Assembly (NCBI GenBank): GCA_029204225.1
Contig: CM055101.1
Coordinates: forward strand, 59,506,094 to 59,570,093
DNA: 64,000 nt
DNA from: Diphasiastrum complanatum
Lineage: Eukaryota; Streptophyta; Lycopodiopsida; Lycopodiales; Lycopodiaceae
Direction: 5' to 3'
The notes beneath the pieces are model-generated. The model was not told the origin of the DNA. It saw nothing but the letters and a program-made list of their open reading frames with translations, and searched no databases. This document shows, piece by piece, positions 33,581-45,035 of the stretch. Made by a program: the position numbers and the translations under genes. Positions within the stretch are counted from its first letter, which is position 1, and the number at the start of each line of letters is the position of its first letter.

Positions 33581-36350
33581 TTTCCTATCCAATCAACTTG
33601 ATGAACTATTTATTTATGTTGCTGAGAAGAACAGAAGAGGGGATAGTCCAATTAAGGTGCAAGGTAAAGTAATTAAAGATCAGCCCGACGATGACGAGGA
33701 GCAAGAGGGCTTGGTCAAGGTTCTTGTCAAAGAGCTTGACAAAACTCGTTCAATATTCATTTTTGACGAAACAATGTTGAAGATTTGACTTTGCCGAGAT
33801 GAAGTTGTTAAGACATATTTTGACAAAGCACTTGTGACATTGGTAGGTACACTCAAAGAAGAATTTATAAATTTTTACTTAGATCTGTTTTTTGTCATAT
33901 AGGGCCTCAAACAATGTCTACAGAACGTGCTAGATGCTGTTGTTGAGGGGAAGGATCTAATCTTTACTTCTTGTGGTTCATAGTCAATGGCTTTGGGACG
34001 TGGCAAAGTAGCTTCATCCACTGTCCCTTTCAACACTGAGTATACCGAAAAATCTGCACCCTCTGAATCAGCCCCTTTCCCCAAAAAAAAAAGATCTTAG
34101 GCTCTTGTACATACTGAAGAGGGTGTAGAGAAACCGAGGTCTAGAAACAAATCAATGGCCAAGCGACCCAAAGTAATTCAATCTAAAAAAAATAAAAATA
34201 AAATAAAAAAGTCATCATTAATTTTGTCTGGAGCCTCCATCCAACCTCTGAGAGATTCATCTGAGATGTCCAAACTTAGAGATGAAATTCATAAAACAAA
34301 AAAAATTAGAGAAACTACTTTGATTTTGGATATAGACCAGTGCGATCGTCCTCCCATTGATCCCTCCATTGGAGATCGACCAATGGAGGTTCATGAGCCC
34401 AATGAAACACATGTACATAACTTAAAAATTAAATTTAAAGATCATACACAAGCAATTGTAACCTCTTTTGTTGTTTTGGTAGACCCTACTGAGTGTAGAT
34501 CTGTTGTCTATTTTGATTTTTCTTCTTTAGATAATTATCATTTTTTTTTTGTTTTGGGAGGCATTCATAGTTTACAAGCTAGAAAATAACTCTCCCAAGA
34601 ATATTCTCATGTTGCCTCTTTCCGAACTATTAGTGTCATTGCGTTTGTTGGGTTGATAGTGGAAGAAGCTAAACTTCTTGCCTAGGACCATAACATTAAC
34701 CAAGACTACGAGATGAAGATGACGGTCATACAAAGGATAAGATTTTTTCACAAAGAATTTGTCAGAGTTTCCGAAGCTGGAGATTTTAACCAGCTGGAGC
34801 TAAAGACACTTTGTGCCCAAGAAACAGGCCTGCCGTTTGATTCTAAGAATCCAACGTAGAGCTTGATTAAATATGATAATTTTTATCAACTGACATTTCG
34901 CAATGGCCAGATAATTATTTTGCTATGCTTAGCATAGAATGTTTGGTTCAAAAATTTTTAAAATTAATAAATAAAATCTACAAAACTTTTAATGTTAAAT
35001 TTTTGTAATATTATTTCTCAGGGTTGGACGCCTGTGGATAAAATTTTTGAAAAATGAAAAAAATTTTAAATAAAGGGACAGCCAGCTCAAGGAGGCTCAA
35101 ATTTTTTTTAGAAAAAGTTGTTGCCACCACTCACACACTAAAACCCATACCAACAGAGATGGATATTTCTCAGTGGAAAAACATACAAGGAATAAATTCC
35201 TCCGAGCTCGTAATCAGTGTCCTCTCGAGGGTTGCTGATGGTCAACTCTCCCTTGTTGAAATGGACAAGGAATTTCAGAGGTCAGATTTTTTTTTATGAA
35301 CTTTTAACTAACATTTTTCTAGTAGTAATTGCAAGTTTTGTTATTTTTTTGTGATACTGATCATTAATTTGTTTCTTAATACAGACATAAATTATTCATG
35401 AAAGTTCAAGAGGCCTTAGTAACAGGGTTGAACTATAGTGATTTTGAGGAGTGCTAGAGGCTTTATCCTCTGAGCAGTAGAAATGAAGCTATTATTTATT
35501 TTTTGATATTATTTAGAGATATAGTATTCACTTCACTTATGCTTAGCATAGAAATATATTATTTTTTTATTTTGAACATTCATGTCTTATGCTAAGCATA
35601 GTAATTATATTTTCTTTACTAGTCTGATCTCAAGCCTAGCATAGATTTAATTTACTAATTATTTATTATGTTCATCCTTAGTACCTTTCTTAAAATCAAA
35701 AATTTTAATTACTTGTTTTGTACATCTTATGCTAAGCATAGTTGCATTCTCTCTTTTTTCAATTGATTGAAGATGAAAAAAATAAAGTCCTTCCAGAGCA
35801 ATTTAAACGACATATTCTTAAAGCGAAGGCAAAAAAAAAAGATTGGCACGAGGTGAGACTATTGTCGAGGAGGATTCAAGAGAGACTTTCCTCCCGAAAT
35901 GTGTTGATGATCAACCGTGTTTTTACACTATGGAAGAAGGAGATTGTAGAGAAATTTCAAAAAATTAAAGAAAAGACCCTACACTCTTTGCATAGCAGAC
36001 ATCCCTTATGGATTTCAGATGAAAGATTTTCTAAATGATGATTCTCCATTCAAATTCACTGAGATCCATAGTGTGATGCAAGGATTTTTTGAAATCACAA
36101 CTCCTCCTAATTGGAGAGTTGTAATATTCAATTCAAGTTGGTAGTCGGCTTCAGTGCAAAAAGCTCTTCTAACTTTTTGCAATGTTGGAATTGAAAAACT
36201 TTATTAAGGCTTGACTTTATTTGTTTTGATTTTTAAATAGTCTAGGCTTAGCATAGATCATTGCTTAAAATAATAATCTATTTTTTTTTGTAGGTACAAG
36301 CCCAATGTTCGCAATGCTGGCGGTGCACAATTGTTTAATGAAATATAGGC
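33581..36350 (+). pseudogene. Decayed multi-exon gene with ParB-like and DNA-methyltransferase-like motifs
   Basis: Exon-like segments in order: QLDELFIYVAEKNRRGDSPI to CRDEVVKTYFDKALVTL; a 60-base intron (33843-33902, GTAGGT...ATATAG) that keeps frame; GLKQCLQNVLDAVVEGKDL, a basic linker with PKKKR and KRPKVIQSKKNKNK (nuclear-signal-like); FVLGGIHSLQARK, then ISVIAFVGLIVEEAKLLA and DHNINQDYEMKM; GWTPVDKIFEK to VEMDKEFQR; an intron 35281-35384; HKLFMKVQEALVTGLNYSDF; DEKNKVLPEQFKRHILKAKA; IADIPYGFQMKDFL, NWRVVIFNSSW, LLTFCNVGIEKLY; and after an intron ending TTTTGTAG at 36293, YKPNVRNAGG. GGxHxxxA plus EEAxxLAxxHN is the ParB/sulfiredoxin-type pattern; DIPYG and YWYKPN recall DPPYG and WxKPN of DNA methyltransferases (inference). 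Several stops show decay. Confidence 0.5.
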
Positions 36351-36412
36351 ATTTTAAAAAATAAAATAAAATTACAAAAAATGGGTTTCCATGTCGTTTC
36401 TCTCTTCTTTGG

Positions 36413-36860
36413 TCACCATGTTAACAAGTAAAGTAAACTTGAACAACACTTCTTTGTTGTTCTTTCGACCTTACTTGAGTTTGAAGACTCTTGCAAAAAC
36501 AGATCCATAAGATCTTTGCCATTTGGCTTTCCTTTGATGCTTTTGAGTAGCTCCAAATTGCCAACTTCTCTTTTGTCTTGTTGAAGCCTTTTGAGACCAA
36601 CATCTTGATCTTCCTCTTGAACATCAAAGATATGAATATCTTTAGATCTGAACCTCTGAAAATACTCCCTCTCAAACATATGATCTAGATCCAACAAGAT
36701 CTCATCAATGCTTGATCTCAACTTTCCACAAAGGTTAGTGAAAACAATGCACCATCATAAAGCAAAAGATAGATTCCAAACTTTCCATCCAACATGAAGT
36801 AGAGTAGGTGAAGATGAGTTTCAAACCTAATAAATCCAACGCTTTCTAGCCATTACCTCC
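36413..36860 (-). pseudogene. Retroelement-associated segment homologous to 20800-21340
   Basis: The minus strand encodes LRSSIDEILLDLDHM, IHIFDVQEEDQDVGLKRLQQ and GNLELLKSIKG, matching the plus-strand segment around 20900-21300 (SSIDEILLDLDHM, DVDLKGLQQHKR, LELMKSIRG) in both DNA and protein. It lies directly downstream of a copia gag-protease fragment in the same orientation. Function unknown. Confidence 0.55.
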
Positions 36861-38095
36861 GATGCTTTGAAGTTGAGATTCCCCATCCTCTTGTGCCAAA
36901 CCTTTTGCATGGATATTTGCTCACTTTCCAGACATCTCAACTTAGTTAGCAATAACACAAGCATCTAGTTTGAATAACTTTCCTTGTCTTTTACCTTTTG
37001 CAATAAAGACATCCTTCTTTTTTATCATAAAACATCTATATCAAACTCCACTTTAAGACCTATACTTAGCAATTGACTCACACTAAGTAGGTTCTTCGTA
37101 ATAGATGGAATAAACAAAACATCCTTCAAATAAACATTCGTATTTGTAGAGAGAGACATAGGAATTGTGCCAATCTCTTTGATTGCACACTAACCATCAT
37201 TGGCCGTGTAGATCACCCTCTTGTCATCTCCATATGCCAACAAAGAAGTGAAATACTCCTTGTAAAAGGTCATGTGTGAGCGTGCTCCGCTATCAATCCA
37301 CCATAGATCAATATCTCCAACAATAAAACTCAAACATGAAGACATCACAAAAGCATCATCAATTGTGTTTTGAACATCAACACCATCCTCATCAAGAGTT
37401 AGAGTACCTTGCTTGTCTCTCTTCTTTTTGTAGCAATCACTTGCACAATGACCTTTGATGCCACAACATAAGCATTTCAATTTAGACCTATCTTTCTTCT
37501 TACCAAAAGAAGAAGACTCACCATGATCTTATCCTTTAGACCACTTTCCCTTGCTTTTGCCCTTGATGAACATAGCCTCCTCATCTTGAGATGTCAATGT
37601 AGATCTACCTCTTGCTTGAAGCCTATATTCCTCATTGATCAAGATCTCTTGAAGATTCACCAAACTTGGCAAAGTTTTTTTAATAGTAAGACTCTGTACA
37701 ATGTTAGCATGAGCATCCAACAAACCAATAGGAATAATTTGAACAAGCTCTCCTTCCATAATGCTCTCATCAATGCAAGCTAACTCATCACTTAAAGCCT
37801 TCACTCTCAAAACAAAAGTATTAGGACTCTCTTCTTTCTTTTGTATGTTTTGAAAGATTCGTCTTCTTAGAGTCAACACTCTAGATGTAGACTTGGATTC
37901 AAAAAGCTTCTTCAAAGCTTCCCAAGCCTCTCGAGATGAATTGGACTTACCAATCTCCTTGAGTAGCTCAATGGTAACATTCATCTCGATCATGTGTAGA
38001 GCTTTCTTTGCTCTCTTGTCATATCTCAATTGCTCTTGTTGAACCAAGGGTCTCTCCTTCGCCCAGGTACTATCATAAATGTTTTTTTCCACAAT
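36861..38095 (-). pseudogene. Ty1/copia gag, zinc knuckle and protease fragment
   Basis: From ATG at 38092 the frame reads MEKNIYDSTWAKERPLVQQE, SNSSREAWEALKKLFESKST, RVLTLRRRIFQNIQKKEESP and SLVNLQEILINEEYRLQARG (Gag), ending at 37529. The next frame reads LKCLCCGIKGHCASDCYKKK, a perfect CX2CX4HX4C zinc knuckle, and LWWIDSGARSHMTF, where the protease DSGA has become DSGAR. A third frame gives TNVYLKDVLFIPSITKNLLS. The pol remainder is missing. About five frameshifts or stops. Confidence 0.85.
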
Positions 38096-38541
38096 CTGAA
38101 CCTATGGACAACCTAATTTTGACATTTTAAGATCATCTAGCAGGTCGGCGAAGGTTCAAAATGACGTTATGATGCTCGGCGAAAGTTCCCAAAATGACAT
38201 ATCACTGAACATTCGTCTGACTCAAAAATTATATTTTCTCTTGTCAGAAACCTTTGCCCACCTCAATTTAGATAAATCAAGGGTGGATGTACAGTTTGAG
38301 AGCTCAACGAAGGTTTTTGATACTATATTGGCCAAATTGACCCAAAACAATGGTTTTCTAAGTCATTTTCCATAAAAATACTGTGCTTCCGTTTCCTTAT
38401 GCTGATGACTTCCTGACTTTTGCTCATCAGTCTTTCCTTATTTTTTTTTTTTTTCAACTGTCTTTTTCCAAAAAAAAGTCAGCAAATTAAATACTGAAAA
38501 CAAAAAATTGAAAACAAATAAAATGAAAAAATATATTGAGA
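38096..38541. other. Non-coding stretch
   Basis: Contains two related phrases, GGTCGGCGAAGGTTCAAAAT near 38140 and GCTCGGCGAAAGTTCCCAAA near 38179, each followed by ATGAC. A T-run lies at 38439. No gene; probably flank or LTR remnant of the neighbouring elements. Confidence 0.35.
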
Positions 38542-39640
38542 TCAGGCTTGTTGAACTGGCGGAGCAGGCTGGCGAAACTTGCGTAATCGGCTGCCATTTA
38601 TCGGAGTATCAAATCGTTTCCCATCCAAGTGCTCAAGAATTACTGCACCATAGTTCAGGATTTCCTTCACTTTATACAGGCCTTCCCCAGTAAACTTCAA
38701 CTTATCCTTGATCAGTTTGGTTTTATACATCAATGCAAGATCTCCTACCTCCAGATCTTTCTTATGCAATTGTCGATCATGCCATGCCTTGCGGCGGGCT
38801 TTCTCTGTTGCTAAGGCATGAACTGCCATCAATCAGGTTTCACATAATTTGTGCAACGCATCGTGGTGAAGTTGTAAAGACTGATCATCATTTAATCGTT
38901 CCGTTGCTGCTATGCGTAAAGATGCAATTAAAAATTCAATTGGCATAACAACATCTTGACCATAAACCAGTTGAAAAGGTGTTTGATTTGTACTATTTTT
39001 GTAAGCGGTTCTGAATGCCCATAATGCTGCATACAATTTATGTTCCCAATCAGACCGACTCGCTTCAACTGAATTTGTCATAATGGTGTAGAGAATCTTA
39101 TTGGAAGATTCAGCTTGGCCATTCCCTCTAAGATAATAGGGAGTACTAAATCTGTGTATAACAAAAAAATATTCTAGTAAACACTTTATTATTTGATTAA
39201 CAAAGTGTGTACCCCGATCACTGACAATTTCGATCGGACATCCAAATCTGACTATAATATTTTCATATAAAAACTTAGCTGTAGATTTCGCATCAGCTAC
39301 TTTGACAGCTTTGCTTCAACCCACTTGGTCATACAATCAGTTGCGACGATAATGTAGCGAGCCTAAGATCCTTGAGCAGCGGGATGAATAGGACCAACAT
39401 AATCCAGTCCCCATTTTTCAAACGGTGCTTGCGATAAAACCAGATGTAAGGGTTTATAATTCTATCGAGTAGGTCGTCGTGCTCGCTGGCAGACATCACA
39501 TGTCTGAATAAAATTTTCTGTGTCCTTATGAAGCGTAGGCCACCAACAACCGGATTGCAAAAGTTTGTGAACAGTAATATTTGTAGAGAAGTGTCCTCCA
39601 CCCATGCCATCATTTGAAAACATGATTAGATATGATACTT
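38542..39640 (-). pseudogene. Ty3/gypsy integrase, broken
   Basis: Minus-strand frames give ADAKSTAKFLYENIIVRFGC, PIEIVSDRGTHFVNQIIKCL (second catalytic Asp), FSTPYYLRGNGQAESSNKIL (third catalytic region), then DWEHKLYAALWAFRTAYKNS, PFQLVYGQDVVMPIEFL and the C-terminal VGDLALMYKTKLIKDKLKF, ending RKFRQPAPPVQQA at 38542. The usual HPQGNGQAE reads YLRGNGQAE. The zinc-finger half (39330-39640) is full of stops. It follows the RNase H piece in the expected order. Confidence 0.85.
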
Positions 39641-39899
39641 CATGTGGTAAAACACATCTTCATAAAATATTATCTGATCCACGATAATACAATTGTCCTG
39701 CAATTAATTGATAAGGTTAAGCCTTATGAATCAATTGTCTTTTCTGTACTTTTGTCAAAGAGTCATTCGGTTGTCCTAGATTGGTACTCAACAATATCTG
39801 CTGCCCACTCAGGTACTGCTTCAACATAGAACAACGCAGCATCTGGCAGTTCATCATCCACTTCAGTACTAACTGGTGCGGATTCAATTCGTGAAACGT

Positions 39900-40504
39900 G
39901 ATCGACTAGATAATGTTGCTTCCCCTTTCTGACCACAATTCAAAAGTCAAATTCAGTCAATAATAATAACCATCTTGCAATACGTCCATTATTACACGTC
40001 TTATTTACCAAGTAAAGTAACAGTTGATGATCCGTATAAAATGCAAAGTGCGTTTCCATGAGATAGTAACAAAATTTTCGAACAGAAAAAATCATGGCTA
40101 GTGCTTCACGTTCTGTTGTTGAATAATTCTTCTCTGGATCTGTAAGCTGTCTGCTTGCAAATCGTATAGGATAATCCTTCTTATAGTCACCTGGCTGCAT
40201 CAAAATTGATCCAATGGTGTATTTTGAGGCGTCCGTATGAACATGAAATTCTAATGTCCAATCTGGAGAACGTGGTATTGGTGCTGAAGATAATGCTTTT
40301 TTTTAACTTTTCAAAGGCTTCTAACGCCTCTACTGTCCAAATAGGAACAATAGTTAATTTGTATATAGGTCGTGCTAAATCCGCAAAGAAGATAATAAAA
40401 ATTTGATAGTAGTTCGCATGACTCATAAACACATAAACTCCTCGAATTGTTGTCTTTGTTCCAATGCACGAAGTACTCTTTTGAACCAGAACAAATGTTT
40501 CCAA
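39900..40504 (-). pseudogene. Ty3/gypsy RT end and RNase H, broken
   Basis: Reads VFMSHANYYQIFIIFFADLA, RPIYKLTIVPIWTVEALEAF, EKLKKSI (RT connection), then DYPIRFASRQLTDPEKNYST, TEREALAMIFSVRKFCYYLM, ETHFAFYTDHQLLLYLVNKT and RIARWLLLLTEFDF. The RNase H Glu (TEREALA) and the Asp of YTDHQ are retained; a frameshift near 40190 separates the first strand. Together with the integrase at 38542-39640 it makes one minus-strand gypsy remnant lacking gag, protease and the RT catalytic core. 39641-39899 is interrupted sequence of the same element. Confidence 0.85.
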
Positions 40505-40979
40505 AAATAAATCACAAATATATGGAACTCATCAATTCTCTTCTAGCACTTATCACGAGCAAATCAATACATAGAATGAAGAAATCTTGATCAACCTATG
40601 ATCTACCAACAATCTAATGAATCTTGCCACTTACTAAGATTGAAACACACTCTATTGAATTCCAGCAACCTCAAAAAATAGAGATCTAATCAAAAATATG
40701 GTTTTGACAAAATCACAAAAAATTGAATATTTCGAATTCTATATGCAATTGCCTAAAACTTGATATAGAATCTTGTAACCTCCAATGAAGCCTTCCTAAT
40801 ACATCAAAAATTAGCCAATTCCAGTAGCCAAGTGTGAAATTGGAATTCCTCAAGTTCATAAACCTAAATTGAGTTTTGATATACAAAAGTTCAATTCAAT
40901 ATATGCAACATACTTGATTTTTGAGTAGAAACTATTCTAGCATGCTCTAGAGATAGAACCCATGACAAATCTTCTTAAG
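40505..40979. other. Non-coding stretch
   Basis: AT-rich sequence between two gypsy remnants of opposite orientation. No open frame of note and no recognisable repeat. Confidence 0.4.
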
Positions 40980-41535
40980 GTGAAGGGAAAAGCATTCGTT
41001 TGGGGGCCGGAGCAACAAGAGTTTTTTTATGCTCTCAAAGCAGCCTTGGTTGCAGCACCAATACTGAAAGTCGTAGACCCAAATCCGACTTCTTTTGGTC
41101 AAAACAAATGCTAGCGAATTTGCAATAGGTGCGGTGTTAAACCAAAACGGATGACTAGTAGCGTTTGAACCCGTTCAAACTAGATATAGTGCTTATGCTA
41201 AGGAACATTTTTCTATTATTCATGCCCTTAAGACTTGGTGGCATTATTTGTATGGTGCTAGCTTTGAGATCCTGACTGACCATGAAAGCCTTAGATATTT
41301 GTGTAATCAGTCTCAACTTAGGGGTCAGAAAGCTCGATGGGCTGAGCTAATGCAGAAATTTGACTTGTCTATCTTTTTGCACTATAGTGTTGATATTATG
41401 CAATCTTCTACACTATGTACAATGATTTCCTTTAAATATAAGCAAGAACTAGGTGTTCTTAACATCATTTGTTGTCTACAGGCCGTACTGAGTACTGTTT
41501 CACACATGTGTGTGGTGGACATCACTATTGGTTAA
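40980..41535 (+). pseudogene. Ty3/gypsy RNase H fragment (second element)
   Basis: Plus-strand frames give KGKAFVWGPEQQEFFYALKA, ALVAAPILKVVDPNP, VKTNASEFAIGAVLNQNG (first catalytic Asp changed to Asn), VQTRYSAYAKEHFSIIHALK and ASFEILTDHESLRYLCNQSQ, RGQKARWAELMQKFDL. Frameshifts lie near 41090 and 41245. The following frame is non-homologous. Opposite strand to the gypsy remnant on its left, so it is a separate insertion. Confidence 0.8.
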
Positions 41536-41658
41536 TGATTTTGGGTTGCTCGTGCTTGATGCATGTAAAATTGTCAATCTACATCTCAATTTTGTCTGTC
41601 TAGTTTGCACTTGTTTTATGATCAATCAATCAATCACTCTTGTGAGTCATTAACAGAC

Positions 41659-42240
41659 TCAAGTAAGGTTCAAAGTATTGTACTTTGACAGGAGGTTCAG
41701 CCACCACTTGTAGGCCATGGGACCTAGAGATAAGCTAGCTTCTAAGGCTTTCAAACGGTCTAGATTCTCTTTCAATACATGCATATTCTTCCATTTGCTA
41801 AGAAAAGTTTGAAGAATATCGGTATTTCTGTCTTTTTCTTTTTTGTTAAAGGTTGGTAGTTTCAAATCTTTAAATAAAGTGAGATTTATTCTAGTATCTC
41901 CCGTTGCAGTACGGACTACGGGAGGTACAGATAACAGAGATACACTGGGTACTAAAACTGAGTATGGAACTAAAAATGAAGCTGAAACTGGAGCGAGAGG
42001 AGTATGAGGTACTAAGTTAGCAAACAGGCTTTTAAGTTCTACAAAAGATTTGTCCTGTTTTGCTTGCATGTTGTTTAAAGTCTGTTTTAGATTAGTTACC
42101 TCTATTTTTAATTTTTGATACTGTTATTTAAAAACAAAATCATTCTTATTAAATGTCTCAAATTCCTCATCAACATCCATTGTTGCCTTTTCCTCTTGAA
42201 AATGAAGAGCTTCCTCTTCTAGCTCGTCAATGGCGTTTCC
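41659..42240 (-). pseudogene. Gypsy-type Gag fragment
   Basis: The minus strand reads AIDELEEEALHFQEEKATMD, then after a stop YQKLKIEVTNLKQTLNNMQA (coiled coil), SFVELKSLFANLVPHTPLAP, and RINLTLFKDLKLPTFNKKEK, with LGPMAYKWWLN at the end. LKLPxFNxxEKD-type sequence followed some 50 residues later by A-x-x-WW is the retrotransposon Gag (PF03732-like) pattern. No pol follows on this strand here. The frame ends at 41659. Confidence 0.6.
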
Positions 42241-43085
42241 TAGGGAAATTGGATTTTCCTGGGGAGTCATCATGTCGAAGTTCAAAGAGTAGCAAAAACT
42301 TAAAACAAATCAAAAGCAAAATAAGGAGCAAAGACTTAGCTCTAAGGGAAACCCACTCATCAACGGAATCAAAAGCATATCCCTCAGCCTTCGAACGATT
42401 GAGAATCAAACTTTAAGATTTTGCTCGCGCTTGCTGGAAACCTATTAACATGGACTGATAGTTGCTAAGCTGGCATACAACATTCGAGTTTTGTCCTTTT
42501 AGAAAGATGGGTACTGGATCACCTTTAAATCTGATAAGAAAGGGATTGAGACTAAGTTGTATTGAAGCAGGGGCAATTGAGCCAGAGGCAACTGTTCTTT
42601 GAAAGTTCTTCAAGCTGCAAAATAACAATCTGACAAAAGTAAACAGGCATCCAGGGTTAAGCACAGTAACAATCTGCAGCATAAGGTTAAGACTTGCTGA
42701 CTACCACTACTATCGTGTAGCTGTACGTTGGCAGCAGAAAACGGTCGTGCCGTGCAAAGAAGAGTTATAACCAGCAGAATATAAGATGGATGCTTCGAGT
42801 ATTGCATCTGTATATTACATGTATCAGCTGGTGCCATATAGAAGTACATATTTTTAGTTAGAAAACAAAGGAAAATATGCATGCAACCTACCTGGAAAGG
42901 CTATGGAGCACGTGTCCTAAAGCTAAAAGCAAGTTTAACTTTACGGACGCTTTTTAAATACATTTGACAGCTTGAGTTTTTCAAAAGCTTGACTTGCTAA
43001 GAACACTTTTTTGGCAACCTTGCAGCAGAGTGGAAGACTATGTATACTACTCGCAGACGCTGTGCTTAGATACATAGATGTTTCA
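42241..43085. other. Intergenic stretch downstream of the ARM-repeat gene
   Basis: A 90-codon minus-strand frame (42682-42413) reads FQRTVASGSIAPASIQLSLN and QNSNVVCQLSNYQSMLIGF. It looks moderately coding but matches nothing I recognise and has no neighbours. The rest includes the 3' flank of the ARM gene. No clear AATAAA signal was found just past the stop. Confidence 0.3.
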
Positions 43086-44113
43086 TCAGTAACGTGAACC
43101 ATTGAAGCTATGAATAATGGCTAGATTTTTTTTGTGCTCACTTTGGCCAGCATCTATGGAGGGCAGACGAGCTCTATTGAAAATGCGATCCATGTTCTTT
43201 TGCAAACTTTCTTGCACCATGTGGTTAACTAGTCTCTTTTCTTCTGATACCTCCACATATTTTGACTCTAGAATGGATACTTTCTCTTGAAGCTTTGCAC
43301 ACATATCTGGAGCTGTCACAGACCTACCGTCCTGCTTGTTGTCTCTGAGGGTGTCTAGAATCCGCTCTGCACGCCTTTGAGAAACACTGCTGCCCAGAAG
43401 GATAAGCTCCAGCAATACTGAAACCGCGCCCATGCTGGCTAGAGCTTGCCTATAAGACCAGCTATGGTGGGCGAGTACCATCAGTACATAGACTGCACGT
43501 TCCTGACACTTTGAAGCATCTGCCCAGCTGAGCACATCAATCAAAACAGGAAGAGCATCCTTGTTTTGCATTATGGCCATTCTACCACGTTCTGTTGCAG
43601 TGAGATTTCCAATTATGGCAAGAGCTTTTTCTGAGAGAGGTGTCTCATACAAAACCTCCAACAGAAGGTCTACAGCCTTTGTATCTACGATCGCGGAAAT
43701 ATTTCCAGGGCAGATAGAGAGATTGTAGAGGATTCTCAATGCGTCTTTTCTGGCCTGCAAATTAACTTGCTCCAGAATGTTAATCAGAGGAGGGATGGCT
43801 CCAAAGGTCCCTATGACAAGCTTATTTGCATCCAATGCAGAAAGGCTCAACAAAGCTGCCATTGCACTCTCTCTAAGCACATTACTTGGAGTGGTTAGAA
43901 GCTTTAGCATCTTTGTTACAGCTCCAGCACTCACAATAGCTGACTTATTTCTGTACAATTACAGAGCAGATCTTAGCGCTATGTCGAAAAGTCAAAGCTC
44001 CCACGAGAGAGAGAGAGAGAGAGAGAGACAGAGAACGGTTTTCCTACCAAAGAAGAAAAGAAGCATGATTGTGCATTCGCTAAAGGACGCTAAAGACATT
44101 CAGTAAGATCAGC

Positions 44114-44167
<54 letters not shown>

Positions 44168-45035
44168 AAAGAAGAAAAGAAGAAGCATGATTGTGCATTC
44201 ATTCAGTGGTAAAATGTCAGCTGAAGGACTCTAAAGACATTCAGTAAGATCAGCCAGAGAGAGAGAGAGAGCCTAACACATTTTTGCCGATTGCAAGATT
44301 GATCAGCGCCTGAAGAGCCAAGCCCTGTAAGCTGCATGAAGATGAATCTAGCATCCCAACAAGAGGGGGAATAGCACCCAGCATTGCGAGAGTCACCCTT
44401 GATTCTGCATCGCTTCCTGCAATGCGCTTGATATCCATTGCTGCCTTTCTTTGCTCATGAATCCTCTCCGAGAATAGCTGCTTCACCACCCACTCACACT
44501 CCTTCAGTGCCGTCATCCTTTCTCCCGCATCCAGCTCTTGCTTCTGTTCAGTACCTGGGAGTTCTTTTGCTTCAACTTGATCTTGTTCTATCAGTTGCCT
44601 ACAAATCGCATTGTTCAATCGAAAGTGAATCTTGCTTTCATCTGTTTGATTGTTCTCAGCAGCGTCTGTTTTCTCGTCTTGATTTAAGCGAGCACAATCA
44701 GAAGCCTCTTGCCTGCAACCAGCTTCTTCTATTATACACGGCTTATATCTCATAGAACGAGCCTCCTTTGATACAGGACCAACCTCCTGCGATGCTTTTG
44801 CTGAAAGATTTAACTCCGCCTGTTCTTTGTCTGCCAATTTCCCGATGCGCTTGATGGCATTCGTCTTCACGTCCGCCGATCGACATCTGATAGCATCAAA
44901 AAAAGAGGAAAAAGTATCAGATAACCGTCTAGAATGGCCACGATCAAAGGAAACCTTTGATGGCTTGTGACTCTTGGAACATGGCTCCGCCAGCACTGTC
45001 GCTTCTAGTGCTGCATGCGGTGGCATTGTGTGCAA
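43086..45035 (-). CDS. Armadillo-repeat protein (U-box-type family without a U-box), one intron
   Basis: Exon 1 is 45035-44278 and exon 2 is 43950-43086; the intron 44277-43951 (327 bases) starts GT and ends TGTACAG, and joins as GKNVNKSAIVSAG, giving 540 residues. ATG at 45035 is the first in frame; a second Met follows three residues later. The N-terminus (about 1-160) is charged and Ser-rich. ARM repeats run from about residue 175 to 465 (LGAIPPLVGMLD, NKSAIVSAGAVTKML, ALLSLSALDANKLVIGTFGA, LRILYNLSICPGN). A coiled coil (EKVSILESKYVEVSEEKR) and MVQESLQKNMDRIFNRARLP close it. ARM repeats bind partner proteins. The C-terminal signature resembles the plant ARM family related to U-box E3 ligases, but no U-box is present. 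No stops or frameshifts: the only evidently intact host gene here. Confidence 0.88.
44004..44272. repeat. Intronic GA microsatellites and duplicated segment
   Basis: Inside the ARM-gene intron, three (GA)n tracts (near 44006-44028, 44116-44164, 44256-44271) alternate with two copies of a segment sharing CAAAGAAGAAAAGAAG, CATGATTGTGCATTC and CATTCAGTAAGATCAGCCAG. The arrangement is a local duplication, probably by unequal exchange between GA tracts. On the gene strand the tracts are CT-rich and close to the donor site. Confidence 0.9.

Larger units (their letters stand above)
32583..36255. repeat. Cluster of about 19 copies of the palindrome CTATGCTNAGCATAG
   Basis: Perfect or near-perfect copies start near 32583, 32655, 33125, 33178, 33230, 33271, 33313, 33352, 33381, 33418, 33460, 33501, 33543, 34923, 35538, 35586, 35632, 35727 and 36241. 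I saw none elsewhere in the window. Those after 33581 lie between, not within, the exon-like segments of the gene at 33581-36350. The central base varies (A, C, G or T), as expected for an odd-length palindrome. Confidence 0.85.

Noticed and set aside
33581-36350. Bacterial contamination or a recent bacterial transfer
   Set aside because: At least two GT...AG introns restore the reading frame (33843-33902 and 35281-35384), and the base composition matches the AT-rich neighbourhood.
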